Origin: an uncultured Chloroflexota bacterium
GTDB taxonomy: Bacteria > Chloroflexota > Anaerolineae > Anaerolineales > Anaerolineaceae
NCBI GenBank assembly: GCA_902786265.1
Contig: CADACE010000032.1
Location: 22,279 to 86,278 of the forward strand
DNA length: 64,000 nt
Direction: 5' to 3'
The position numbers and the translations under genes are program-made. The notes under the pieces were generated by a model. The model was not told the origin of the DNA and did not search any database. It was given only the letters and a program-made list of their open reading frames with translations. Positions 1 to 8,329 of this stretch are shown piece by piece (the first letter of the stretch is position 1; each line of letters begins with the position of its first letter).

Positions 1-643
1 ATTCATTTTCAACATCCAATAAAGTTATTTCCGGACATGAACTACTGAGAAAATAAATAAAACAATGTTGTAATATACGAGTCATAATGGTATCAGACTG
101 TTTAGGAACATATTCTGAATATTCCTTTTTATATTCTTTTAGCTGAACGGATGTGATATTTTCAGTTCCTTCAGTATCTTCCTTTATTATGTCTTCAATA
201 GTTCCTTGATCTAAAGAAAAATCAAAATCTCTGGATGCAAAAGTATTGTCATTATTTCTATATGTACTTGTAATATGAACAGATGAAAAAGCCTTCAGCC
301 ATGAAAACCTTCCGATACCTTTTCCCCCTATTCTTTCTTTGTATAATGAATCTGCTTCCATAAAAGAAGCCATATTTTCATCAGTAAAACCAATCCCATT
401 ATCTGAAATTTTGAAGCCTAAGATCGTACCATTTTCAGAATTAGGAAGAAGAGTTTTTTCTCGGACAATTTCAATAGTAATTTTTCCATCTTCTCTTTTG
501 AATAAAGGATCCCTTTGAGTACGTTCATCGATTGCATTTATTGAATTTACTATTGCTTCATATAAAGGAACCAAGGGTTGATTTTTAGGAAGATTAAAAT
601 TCCTAACTTTCCCTTGAAGATTTGATGAAAATCTTCGTTTCAT
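1..643 (-). CDS. GHKL-type ATPase (Hsp90/MutL/kinase fold), partial
   Basis: From an ATG at 643 the minus frame stays open to the window edge, giving at least 214 residues; the C-terminus lies outside. The ATP-binding boxes of the GHKL fold are visible: N box EAIVNSINA (residues 29-37), G1 box DNGIGF (81-86) and G2 box GGKGIGRF (106-113). The GHKL fold binds and hydrolyses ATP in Hsp90, MutL, gyrase B and histidine kinases. Here the N box comes very early, as in stand-alone Hsp90-like ATPases of defence islands. The neighbouring HTH gene and the island context suggest a defence role, but the part that would show the effector is missing. A weak GGAT ribosome-binding site precedes the start. 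Confidence 0.75.
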   Translation of the reverse strand, partial: MKRRFSSNLQGKVRNFNLPKNQPLVPLYEAIVNSINAIDERTQRDPLFKREDGKITIEIVREKTLLPNSENGTILGFKISDNGIGFTDENMASFMEADSLYKERIGGKGIGRFSWLKAFSSVHITSTYRNNDNTFASRDFDFSLDQGTIEDIIKEDTEGTENITSVQLKEYKKEYSEYVPKQSDTIMTRILQHCFIYFLSSSCPEITLLDVENE

Positions 644-736
644 AACACATTATCCTATCTATGCAAAACCTCTGCATCTAGATCCAAAGCTTAGGTAAAT
701 TATATAAAAATGACTAATATTTCTCATGATTATTCG

Positions 737-1171
737 TCATTCTCCAGTTTCCATTATTTCAAGCTCTTTGAGCTCTTTACGCAATTCAGCAATTCGATTC
801 ATAATCTTTTCTTTTTTCAATCTGTTGATCCTTGTCAGTGTCTCTGGATTTTTACTTTGGAAAAAATCCTCGGGTGTGAGCATTTTATCTTTTCCTGTTT
901 TTTTGTTTCGCAGGATTAATTCATAATCACAAGCAAAGGCTGTTATGATGAAATCATCGATGGAAAAAGAATTTCTTATAAATTTGTTAGCTAGAGATTG
1001 TGGTTGACAATTCAGATATTCTGCAAGATCCTTTTGGCTCAATTTTACGTTTTCCATCATTTCACGAATCACAGCGGAACTTGTCTTCCCATCCTCAAGT
1101 AGATCTGAAATACGACGGTTTTTTTGACTTTCTACAAACAGTCTTCCAGTTTCAATAATATCTTTGCTCAT
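737..1171 (-). CDS. Helix-turn-helix protein with C-terminal coiled coil
   Basis: This is a 144-residue protein. Residues about 43-67 (VKLSQKDLAEYLNCQPQSL and on) read as an XRE/Cro-type helix-turn-helix, so it probably binds DNA as a regulator. The C-terminal 35 residues are rich in Lys and Glu and look like a coiled coil for dimerisation. A TTG start 15 nt upstream is possible, but that stretch contains the ribosome-binding site AAAGGCGG, so the ATG at 1171 is preferred. It lies 94 bp upstream of the GHKL ATPase on the same strand and may regulate or be co-expressed with it. The target is unknown. Confidence 0.7.
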   Translation of the reverse strand: MSKDIIETGRLFVESQKNRRISDLLEDGKTSSAVIREMMENVKLSQKDLAEYLNCQPQSLANKFIRNSFSIDDFIITAFACDYELILRNKKTGKDKMLTPEDFFQSKNPETLTRINRLKKEKIMNRIAELRKELKELEIMETGE

Positions 1172-1326
1172 TTTTCCGCCTTTCAATAGATATATTGATT
1201 ATACAACATATTTCAGTTCTGATGTTTGTGCAACGTAATATAATCATATTAATTATTTATATAATTTCAAATTGAGTATATAATATGAAACGGAACCTTG
1301 ACAACTGAATAATAAGGCCAGCAGAT

Positions 1327-1361
1327 AATTCGCGAAAAAAACATGTCCTTTTATAGAAGGA
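1327..1361 (+). promoter_or_regulatory. Duplicated upstream element, copy 1
   Basis: A 34-bp block (AATTCGCG, an A-run, then ACATG and CCTT..TATAGA..GG) lies 55 bp before the gene at 1416. It matches the block at 1871-1904 at 31 of 34 positions. It can be read in two ways: a promoter with TTCGCG and TATAGA boxes 17 bp apart, or the palindrome TTCGCGAA followed by a short hairpin closed by T1346-A1361. It is not a recognised named element. Confidence 0.5.
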
Positions 1362-1415
1362 TCATTTACTGATGATCTAATCCACACAGACTAAATATTG
1401 TAAGGAGAATAAAAG

Positions 1416-1778
1416 ATGAATTTTATTGGAAAGCTATTGGCTAGCATGATGATGCATAGGGAAAATGAAGTATTCCAAGCAGAAACCGCTCCAACAATAC
1501 CGGTTCCTCAGGAGAAATACTTCGGAGGAGTTCCGTTATCTGAGCTGACTGGGCTTGCCCGAGAGATATATCATGGTGAGTACTGTTCTATAGATCAGTG
1601 GGGATTTCTGGTTTTCCATTCAAGATCCAAACGCGGTCATCAACACAACCATACGCAGATGGAACTGAATGATAACGGGAAACTGATCAGTCTTGGCGGG
1701 CATTACGAGGGTGAATTATGGTCGATCCCGGACGAATTCGCCAAAAGAGCAAATGAAAGGTTCACTTTTACAAAATAA
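1416..1778 (+). CDS. Unrecognised 120-residue protein
   Basis: I do not recognise this family. The ORF begins with ATG 8 nt after a strong AAGGAG and encodes 120 residues. The first 14 residues (MNFIGKLLASMMMH) form an amphipathic or hydrophobic helix. A histidine-rich patch (RGHQHNHTQM) sits near residues 73-82, followed by a compact region with Gly, Trp and acidic residues. There is no clear signal peptide or DNA-binding motif. It shares an almost identical upstream element with the next gene (start 2064), so the two probably form one regulated unit. A metal-binding role for the His patch is only a guess. Confidence 0.6.
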   Translation: MNFIGKLLASMMMHRENEVFQAETAPTIPVPQEKYFGGVPLSELTGLAREIYHGEYCSIDQWGFLVFHSRSKRGHQHNHTQMELNDNGKLISLGGHYEGELWSIPDEFAKRANERFTFTK

Positions 1779-1870
1779 ATAAGCACCGTTCGCTTTTCTC
1801 ACCCCGTTCAGAAAAGCATATCGTGAAAATGATATGTTTTTCTGATCTTATTTTTCAGGAACAGTTTTGA

Positions 1871-1905
1871 AATTCGCGAAAAAAACATGCCCTTATATAG
1901 AGGGG
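1871..1905 (+). promoter_or_regulatory. Duplicated upstream element, copy 2
   Basis: This is the second copy of the 34-bp block at 1327-1360. The hairpin is kept although its sequence changes: T1346-A1361 in copy 1 corresponds to C1890-G1905 here. The TTCGCG and TATAGA boxes are again 17 bp apart. It lies 159 bp before the gene starting at 2064. Confidence 0.5.
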
Positions 1906-1940
1906 TTGTTCATGCCATGAAAGGAGGTGGAAAACAATCG

Positions 1941-1982
1941 TTGACAGAGTGTTCTGTCGTTTATGTTTTTCGGGAAACCTGA
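1941..1982 (+). CDS. Possible 13-residue leader peptide
   Basis: A consensus Shine-Dalgarno stretch AAAGGAGGTG (1919-1928) is followed 12 nt later by TTG and a 13-codon frame ending in TGA at 1982. No longer frame uses this site. The downstream gene has its own AAGGAG. Either the short frame is a translated leader or the site binds ribosomes without a real product. Its position between the duplicated element and the 419-residue gene suggests a regulatory role, which is inference. Confidence 0.25.
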   Translation: MTECSVVYVFRET

Positions 1983-2063
1983 AAACCAATTTCAGAATTT
2001 CTGATGATATCGTTTGAAACCGGAGTAAATTATGCTTCGGACTTTGTAACTCCAAGGAGATTT

Positions 2064-3323
2064 ATGGCAAAAAGAAAGAAAAAGAAGTCTTCACCTTTAT
2101 TACATAATATAACCACACAATGTTATGGACAAGTAATTCAATCAGAGATGAACCACCGTCTTACTGAAATGACGAAATTAGTTGCAGAAACGGAATCCAG
2201 ACATACTGGAGCACTGATGGAAGTGAACAGGTCCAGAGAACTAATCGAGCAGACTATTCAATGCAATCGTGGTGGTGCAACCGGAATGCATGGTTTTATT
2301 GGCGAAAAAATGCAGGTATATTTGTCAAATGCATGGGATATTATGAAGGGAAAAGAACCGGTTCATAATCTTATCGATGACAACGGCATGACCGATTATT
2401 TCCGCTACGATATTCCCATTCAACAAAAGGCTTGTATTTCAGATAATTGTCTGGGCCTGTCACATATCTTGGACCACTCAATGAAATATCCCGATTTTGA
2501 CGGAATTTACCAGATTCCTAAAGATCAATACAATCTGTTGATCTGGTATCAGAATTTATCGCCGGATTTCGCCGTCAAATTATCAAAGGCAGAGTACAGG
2601 CAATACAAGAAAGTTATGAAATATCTGCCCCTGCTCAAAGGGAAGAAAATCGAGCCAATGGTTGTCAGTTATGATGAAATTCAAGCCGGAAAAGCATTTC
2701 AAACACTGAACCGACATAAAGAAGGACTTGATAGATTTTACCGGAGTGAAAAATCTACGATAATCCAAAGCCATCGTCCATCAATCGGACAGTGCGCAAA
2801 ATCAGCGGGAATCTCAGCGGGACTGCAAGGTGGAATCGGGTTGATATCAACCACGTACCATCATGCAAAAGAAAAAAACGGGTTGGATAAGCTTGAGCGC
2901 CAAGATTGGCTCGAAATCGGTAAAAATACAGCTATCGAAACAGGCAAAGGTGCAGTTCACGGAGCAGGTGTATATGCTATGACGAATTACATTCCTGGAA
3001 TGACTGCAAACTCCTCTGCTGCCATAATGACCTTCATTATCGATGGTGGTTCCGAAACGGTCAGATACTGTAAGCATGAAATATCCCGGAAGGAATATTG
3101 CTATACTCTTCTGGATATTGGGGCTGATGCCGGATTTGCTGCCATCTTCGCAAAAATCGGTGGAAAATTAATCCCGATTCCATTTGCAGGAGAGATAATT
3201 GGAAGCCTGGTAGGGAGAGGCGCATACAGTCTGATAAAAGGTCTTGGAAATAAATGTATACCCATGATCGATAGGCGAACAAAAGCAGATCAATTATTGG
3301 CAGCACTGCCTTCTGCCGGATAA
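2064..3323 (+). CDS. Unrecognised 419-residue protein with glycine-rich hydrophobic C-terminus
   Basis: I cannot assign a family. The ATG at 2064 follows AAGGAG by 5 nt; an in-frame ATG at 2004 has no such site. The N-terminus is strongly basic (MAKRKKKKSS). Residues about 30-75 are helical and charged. From about residue 250 there are several glycine- and alanine-rich segments (GISAGLQGGIGLIS, GKGAVHGAGVYA, then IGADAGFAAIFAKIGGKLIP and a GEIIGSLVGRGAYSLIKG stretch). Such glycine-zipper segments can insert into or span membranes in toxins and defence effectors. Together with its location beside defence genes this makes a membrane-active effector possible but unproven. It shares its upstream element with the gene at 1416. 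Confidence 0.6.
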   Translation: MAKRKKKKSSPLLHNITTQCYGQVIQSEMNHRLTEMTKLVAETESRHTGALMEVNRSRELIEQTIQCNRGGATGMHGFIGEKMQVYLSNAWDIMKGKEPVHNLIDDNGMTDYFRYDIPIQQKACISDNCLGLSHILDHSMKYPDFDGIYQIPKDQYNLLIWYQNLSPDFAVKLSKAEYRQYKKVMKYLPLLKGKKIEPMVVSYDEIQAGKAFQTLNRHKEGLDRFYRSEKSTIIQSHRPSIGQCAKSAGISAGLQGGIGLISTTYHHAKEKNGLDKLERQDWLEIGKNTAIETGKGAVHGAGVYAMTNYIPGMTANSSAAIMTFIIDGGSETVRYCKHEISRKEYCYTLLDIGADAGFAAIFAKIGGKLIPIPFAGEIIGSLVGRGAYSLIKGLGNKCIPMIDRRTKADQLLAALPSAG

Positions 3324-3363
3324 TCAAGACTTTTTTGTTGAAACACGATCGCTCTATCTCTAC

Positions 3364-3669
3364 TCATAGATATAACTTCTGAGAATCTGTTCCAAAATAT
3401 CTGTTCAGATCCTCAAGGATGGCATCCGAATATATTTCCCTCTCGGACAGTTTTTTGACTTCAATAATAAGTGGTGGAATATCCTCTTTGGGAATTCCTC
3501 CACTTTTCAGTTTGTTTTGATAATATGGCGTCAGCAAATGTATGACAAGATCATTTCTGTTTATAAACTCAACAGCGATTTGATCACCGGATGGGGATAC
3601 AGTACATCGCACTGTCGGAACCTCTTTTGTGAGTATCTGACATAATTCGTCTGTTGTTACAAGTGCCAT
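3364..3669 (-). CDS. Small protein, last gene of the McrBC-type operon
   Basis: This 101-residue protein starts 22 bp after the McrC-like gene on the same strand, with a GGCGG ribosome-binding site before its ATG, so it is very likely the last gene of that operon. I do not recognise the family. The sequence is mixed alpha/beta with no cysteines beyond two near the N-terminus and a short acidic helix near the end. Its tight linkage suggests an accessory or regulatory part of the restriction system. No nuclease or DNA-binding motif is visible. Confidence 0.6.
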   Translation of the reverse strand: MALVTTDELCQILTKEVPTVRCTVSPSGDQIAVEFINRNDLVIHLLTPYYQNKLKSGGIPKEDIPPLIIEVKKLSEREIYSDAILEDLNRYFGTDSQKLYL

Positions 3670-3691
3670 TCTTTTTCCGCCAATTGTTCAA

Positions 3692-6178
3692 TCACTCAGT
3701 TTGGGAATCAGGCTCCGCTGCCTTTTTGACCGATCTCATAATCTGCCTGAACACTGCATTCGGTCGATGCATAAAATCACTTATCGGGCAGCGGTCAGCC
3801 ATCTTTCCGTTTGCCAAAGCCAATATTTCCGCACCGTCGAATATGATCGTCGATTCTCCAAATGTGAAACCGTTTGGCTGCTCCTCTCCGTTTATTATTG
3901 CCGCATCGGTCCTGCGCCGCAATTCGGTAAAGAAGCGGTATTCTTCTTCGGATCCCAGGACAAGATCGGACACATAGATACTGTGCTCCAGCAGGAAGCG
4001 ATTAGTGAAAAGCACAACGCCCCCGATTTTCTTCGGCTGAATCGGCCTATTGAGTTTATCCCATTTCACGATTTCGAAACGGTAATAGGGTTCGTCCGAA
4101 TTGCCCGGGATCTCTGTGATCTCGCTTCTTCTGACCACTTTATAGTTTCCGACCTCTCCGTAATGAACGATCCCGGCATCTTTACCGAAAAGGTTTATCG
4201 TTTGATAGATCGCGACATAGCGGATCGGAAGATGTTTTTCGACTCTTTCCGCCGGTACATAATAAAAGTTATGCTCCAGACACATATCCAACTGCTCTTT
4301 TCTGCGCAGCGTTCCGACTAGCACATCCCGACAGGACCAGTCGACTTTTGCCAGTTTGCTTTCGATTCCTTTCGGCAGTGTCGCCCGCTCAAAGGCGGAA
4401 TCCGGCGAATCGGAGATCAGCTCATCCAGCATCTGCGTTACCAGCCCGGTCGCAGACGGCAGAAACGGCAGTCCACCGATATTTACCTGGTCGATACTTT
4501 TATAAAACCGATGCTGCCGGAATTCTTCCTCGTTGTGATACGGGAACAAAACGTAAGCACCGAACATCGTCCTCTCATAGGGTGAAGCTCCGTTCTGATA
4601 AACGATGGCATCCCGGTAGCGGTGCATGGTATTGATATCATCTTCTTCCGGTCCCGGTTGATGATAATTCACATAATAAGCAGACCCCGGTAGCGCGGGA
4701 TTGATCCGATATTTGGCATCGAAAACATACTCGTAAGAGGTTTTCGCGTCCTTCTTTTCCAGACTGAGGACATTGTCCGGCTGCTGCGTGATCGTCGGCA
4801 GTCCCGTTTCTTTCCGATTATAAGAAAGTGTAAATGTCTCACCGGTTTTCGAATCCAGATATTTCACCTTGCTGCTTGTCCCTTTGATCAGGGAAACAAA
4901 CAATCCGGCTCCGTTGATCCGGATGATATCCTGTGATACGAGCTCATATTTATCTTTCAGCAGCCGGTTCAGCTTGATAAAACACCAGTATTCGTACAAT
5001 ACAGCCAGGTCTTTCAGCGAAACATTAAATACTTCTCCTGTTACGGAAAGACCATGCTGCAGCATCAGATAACAGCGGTACAGGTCGCGGTATCCCGGAG
5101 CCATCCCGAATACCAGGGACATTCCGGTATTCTCCGGTGACGAACTGACTTCCCGGATAAATCCGCTTTCACATCGGCGCCGGATCCCACTGACCATCCC
5201 GTCAATGATCCTGATGATCTCGGTATCGGTTTCCCGTCCCAGCTTGCAGTATTGCGCTTTGAAACGGACCAGACGCCGTGCGGTCTGCTCAAGCATGAAC
5301 TTTGTAAGGCGATTTTCTTTCGTGTCATAAGTGACATATTTTTTAACAGCCAGTATCTTTTCTGCTTGTATGTTCTTCCCGTTTCTGACGATCAATTCCG
5401 GATGTTTTTCTGCCCAGCGCATTGATCGGTTATCGAAGCGTTTCGCCTTGTGAAACGGAAGAACTTCATGTTCTTTCATCAATTCATGGTGCGGATTGCG
5501 CAGGATGACATTTGCCGCGGAAATAAATTCATCGTAGATCTTCCGGATGATCGCGAAAAACTCTACTTCCGAGGACTGCTGCGAAGTTGTGATATCAAAG
5601 GAATCGTATGTCTTTTTCAGAAAATCAAATACCAGGCTGTATACTTCCGCTGTTACATCGGTAACGATCGCTTTGTAATCGTCTTTATAACTGATCTTGG
5701 ACGGAAATACTTCGATGGTAAGGGTCAGATATTGATCGATCCCATCGACCTTGATGACAAGATCGGACATTCCGATCTCGTTTCGGAAATTGATGATACC
5801 GGAAAGTACGCCCGATCTTCCGACCGGTGTGATCTTATTCCGGATATTATAATTTTCGTGCCAGAATTCGACCGTATGCCCATCATCAAGCGGCTCGATG
5901 ATCATCTCATAATTCTGCTGCTCGAAGAATAAAGGCGTGATCCGATATTCTCCGGTCATTCCGTACGGAGTCTGAGTCAGGGCAGCGGTTTCGTGTTCTC
6001 CGGATATCACGGCATGAAAAGGATCATGATCCCGGCAGCGGATCTGCAGCATGGATTCCTTCTCCCGGATCGTCACACCGGGAAAAGACGGATGGGATGC
6101 AGGCCCCTTGATCGTCAGTTCGATGAGATCCGTCTGAACGGAGATCAGAACATCAGAGCCAGTATGAGGTGAAACCAT
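3692..6178 (-). CDS. mcrC: McrC-like DUF2357 nuclease subunit of type IV restriction
   Basis: This large protein (about 828 residues) has the DUF2357/McrC organisation: an N-terminal beta-rich region, a helical middle, and a PD-(D/E)xK nuclease core. Pro467-Asp468 followed by Asp487-Ala-Lys489 (FDAKYRI) fit the catalytic PD...DxK pattern. McrC-type proteins bind the McrB GTPase ring and cut DNA carrying modified cytosines or other foreign marks. The gene overlaps the end of the McrB-like gene by 26 nt, indicating translational coupling. A TTG start 9 nt upstream is also possible, but the ATG has better spacing from AAGGAG. E. coli McrC is much shorter; this long form is typical of DUF2357 proteins in Firmicutes. 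Confidence 0.8.
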   Translation of the reverse strand: MVSPHTGSDVLISVQTDLIELTIKGPASHPSFPGVTIREKESMLQIRCRDHDPFHAVISGEHETAALTQTPYGMTGEYRITPLFFEQQNYEMIIEPLDDGHTVEFWHENYNIRNKITPVGRSGVLSGIINFRNEIGMSDLVIKVDGIDQYLTLTIEVFPSKISYKDDYKAIVTDVTAEVYSLVFDFLKKTYDSFDITTSQQSSEVEFFAIIRKIYDEFISAANVILRNPHHELMKEHEVLPFHKAKRFDNRSMRWAEKHPELIVRNGKNIQAEKILAVKKYVTYDTKENRLTKFMLEQTARRLVRFKAQYCKLGRETDTEIIRIIDGMVSGIRRRCESGFIREVSSSPENTGMSLVFGMAPGYRDLYRCYLMLQHGLSVTGEVFNVSLKDLAVLYEYWCFIKLNRLLKDKYELVSQDIIRINGAGLFVSLIKGTSSKVKYLDSKTGETFTLSYNRKETGLPTITQQPDNVLSLEKKDAKTSYEYVFDAKYRINPALPGSAYYVNYHQPGPEEDDINTMHRYRDAIVYQNGASPYERTMFGAYVLFPYHNEEEFRQHRFYKSIDQVNIGGLPFLPSATGLVTQMLDELISDSPDSAFERATLPKGIESKLAKVDWSCRDVLVGTLRRKEQLDMCLEHNFYYVPAERVEKHLPIRYVAIYQTINLFGKDAGIVHYGEVGNYKVVRRSEITEIPGNSDEPYYRFEIVKWDKLNRPIQPKKIGGVVLFTNRFLLEHSIYVSDLVLGSEEEYRFFTELRRRTDAAIINGEEQPNGFTFGESTIIFDGAEILALANGKMADRCPISDFMHRPNAVFRQIMRSVKKAAEPDSQTE

Positions 6179-8300
6179 CCTCGTCAAATCTCCTTACCAT
6201 GAAGGCTGTTTTTGCGTCGCTTTTCGGATATCTGATATTTCCTTTGCTCAGTTTGTCAAACATTCCGGACGCGGTGTCATTATTCTGTGTCTGGTATCCT
6301 TCGAAATCTCCGGCAAAGATCTTGAATAATTCACACAACATATTTTTCACGGATACGGAACTGCCCTGGATACGCGGCAGGATCTTCTGCATGACCGCAT
6401 TATCCATCGCTTCATCCTGGCTCAGCAGATCCGCATTTTTGTTGTTCAGCATGAAAAAAACGATTTCATCCCGGACGCGGTAGCCGACATGCGAATTATT
6501 TGTTTTCAGAACTTGATTAATGTCTTCCAAATCCTTACAGACGGATTCGATAAATTCCCGGTTGTCTTCGTCCAGGCACTGGCTGAGGAACAAGTATTTG
6601 CTTTTGAGAAAATCATTATCGGTTTCAATGGGCAAGACCTCATCATCAAAGACATCGACGGCCGGCATCAGATCGACCGTGTTGAATTCGATCGTATTTG
6701 CCCGATCCAGAACTTTCTTGCTGAAAGGAAAAGTGGTCTCGTCCATGTTGACCGTTCCGACCAGATAAAGGTTTTCCGGAAATCGAATATCGCCGTAATC
6801 CTCAAAGGGCAACAGCCGGTCGGAGACGATCTTTCCGTCTTTCAGGTCCCTTGTCTCGATTACCGAGAGAAAATCGCTGAGGTAATATTCGACCCGCGCC
6901 AGGTTCATTTCGTCCAGACACAGAATATACGGTTTTTTCGGATCCTTCTGTGCCTCCAGAATGATCTTCAGGACTCTTCCCGGAACGAAATCGCCGTTCA
7001 GATTGTAATGGCCCAAAAGATCGGATGAATCCGACCAATCCGGGCGTACCGGTACCAGCCTGTATTCGGCGCCGATGGCTTCCGCGAACAATCGGACCAG
7101 CCGCGTTTTCCCAGTCCCGGATGTCCCTGCCAGAATGACAAAAGGCTTGCTCTTCAGACACAGCCAGAAATTTTCGATCATCCCATCTTCATAGGTGAAC
7201 CCTTTGCTGGAAATATAAGTTTTGATTAATCCAATTATATTTTTTGTCGGACGTTTTGTAATTACAATGCCACTTCCACCGTAATCATTGAAGAACCCCG
7301 GCTCCTCCCGAATCTGATTCAAGTACTTCAAAATATTAACATTCGTCAGCGCTTTATAGAGTTCGGGACGGAGTTTCCAGATGAAACTGCCTTTCTCACC
7401 CGGCTTTGTATCCCTGCCGACAAACAGGATCGGCCACATTTTTCTCTTTCCGTCCTTTTCAGCAACCGGACAATTCTTTCTGAGTAAAATACGCTGTGCC
7501 AGCTGCATGGAACTTGCGCGGACCGATTGTGGATCCATTCCATATTTTTCTCCGATCTGCGTACAGGAAGCCCCATCCTTCTCGGCGTAAAACATCGCCA
7601 AAATCTTTCCCCATGGTTCTTCAAGGTAATCTGGATCCGACATCATCTCCATCCACTGTTCCACCGTAAAACCCGGATCATATTCGGACTTGGAAGGCCA
7701 CCATATCGAGTCATTTGATCTATTATTTTCCAAATCAATATACTCATTGTAAATATCAGCCATTTTTTTCAAATCATCGATTAATTCATTTTCTTCTGGT
7801 ATTTGGTCAATATCATATTTTTTATAATATATTGTGCCTTTTTGATAGAAAAGTCCAAGGTCTGTGATGTCATTTCCTAAATCAATATTCTCATCAGATA
7901 AAAAGCTTCGGCCATCTATTTGAGATGATAATTTTTCCGCATTTTCTCGTAAATAGTTTATAGTCTCTTTCTTTGTATGAGAATTTCGAAAATCAGTACA
8001 ACCTTGATTGAAGGTTAAATACAATCTTGAACAATCCGTAGATAGGAGATAAACAATATAAATTCCTTTAGTCGCAGATGTAGTAATTTGCTTGTAAAAA
8101 ATACCTATCCAAGGAACTGAAGCCCAATTACCTTGTCCAACACTTCCTGAAATCAAATATGAACCATTGTCAAAAATTTCCAGATTATTTATTGCTTGAG
8201 GAATTTCTCTTCTGACAAAATTACCAAAAGAATTATTAGCAAAAACCTCTTGTTTTGCTTCTTTATATCCATTCATGAATTTTTGAATTATTTCTCGCAT
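6153..8300 (-). CDS. mcrB: McrB-like AAA+ motor with MrcB_N (DUF3578) sensor domain
   Basis: This 715-residue protein has an N-terminal DUF3578/MrcB_N domain (about 1-190, with WASVPWIGIF), a middle helical region with a CPV...KMWPILFVGR segment, and a C-terminal AAA+ motor. Walker A is GTSGTGKT (392-399), Walker B LCLDEMNLARVE near 459-470, and a sensor GTVNMDE near 512 is followed by an arginine in VLDRAN. In McrBC systems this subunit recognises modified DNA through its N-terminal domain and translocates it using NTP so that McrC can cut. The first 200 codons are visibly more AT-rich than the rest, suggesting exchange of the recognition domain. It starts 29 bp after the upstream DUF6414-like gene. 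Confidence 0.85.
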   Translation of the reverse strand: MREIIQKFMNGYKEAKQEVFANNSFGNFVRREIPQAINNLEIFDNGSYLISGSVGQGNWASVPWIGIFYKQITTSATKGIYIVYLLSTDCSRLYLTFNQGCTDFRNSHTKKETINYLRENAEKLSSQIDGRSFLSDENIDLGNDITDLGLFYQKGTIYYKKYDIDQIPEENELIDDLKKMADIYNEYIDLENNRSNDSIWWPSKSEYDPGFTVEQWMEMMSDPDYLEEPWGKILAMFYAEKDGASCTQIGEKYGMDPQSVRASSMQLAQRILLRKNCPVAEKDGKRKMWPILFVGRDTKPGEKGSFIWKLRPELYKALTNVNILKYLNQIREEPGFFNDYGGSGIVITKRPTKNIIGLIKTYISSKGFTYEDGMIENFWLCLKSKPFVILAGTSGTGKTRLVRLFAEAIGAEYRLVPVRPDWSDSSDLLGHYNLNGDFVPGRVLKIILEAQKDPKKPYILCLDEMNLARVEYYLSDFLSVIETRDLKDGKIVSDRLLPFEDYGDIRFPENLYLVGTVNMDETTFPFSKKVLDRANTIEFNTVDLMPAVDVFDDEVLPIETDNDFLKSKYLFLSQCLDEDNREFIESVCKDLEDINQVLKTNNSHVGYRVRDEIVFFMLNNKNADLLSQDEAMDNAVMQKILPRIQGSSVSVKNMLCELFKIFAGDFEGYQTQNNDTASGMFDKLSKGNIRYPKSDAKTAFMVRRFDEDGFTSYWL

Positions 8301-8329
8301 TTTTAATTCCTCAGAAGATAATATGGGAT

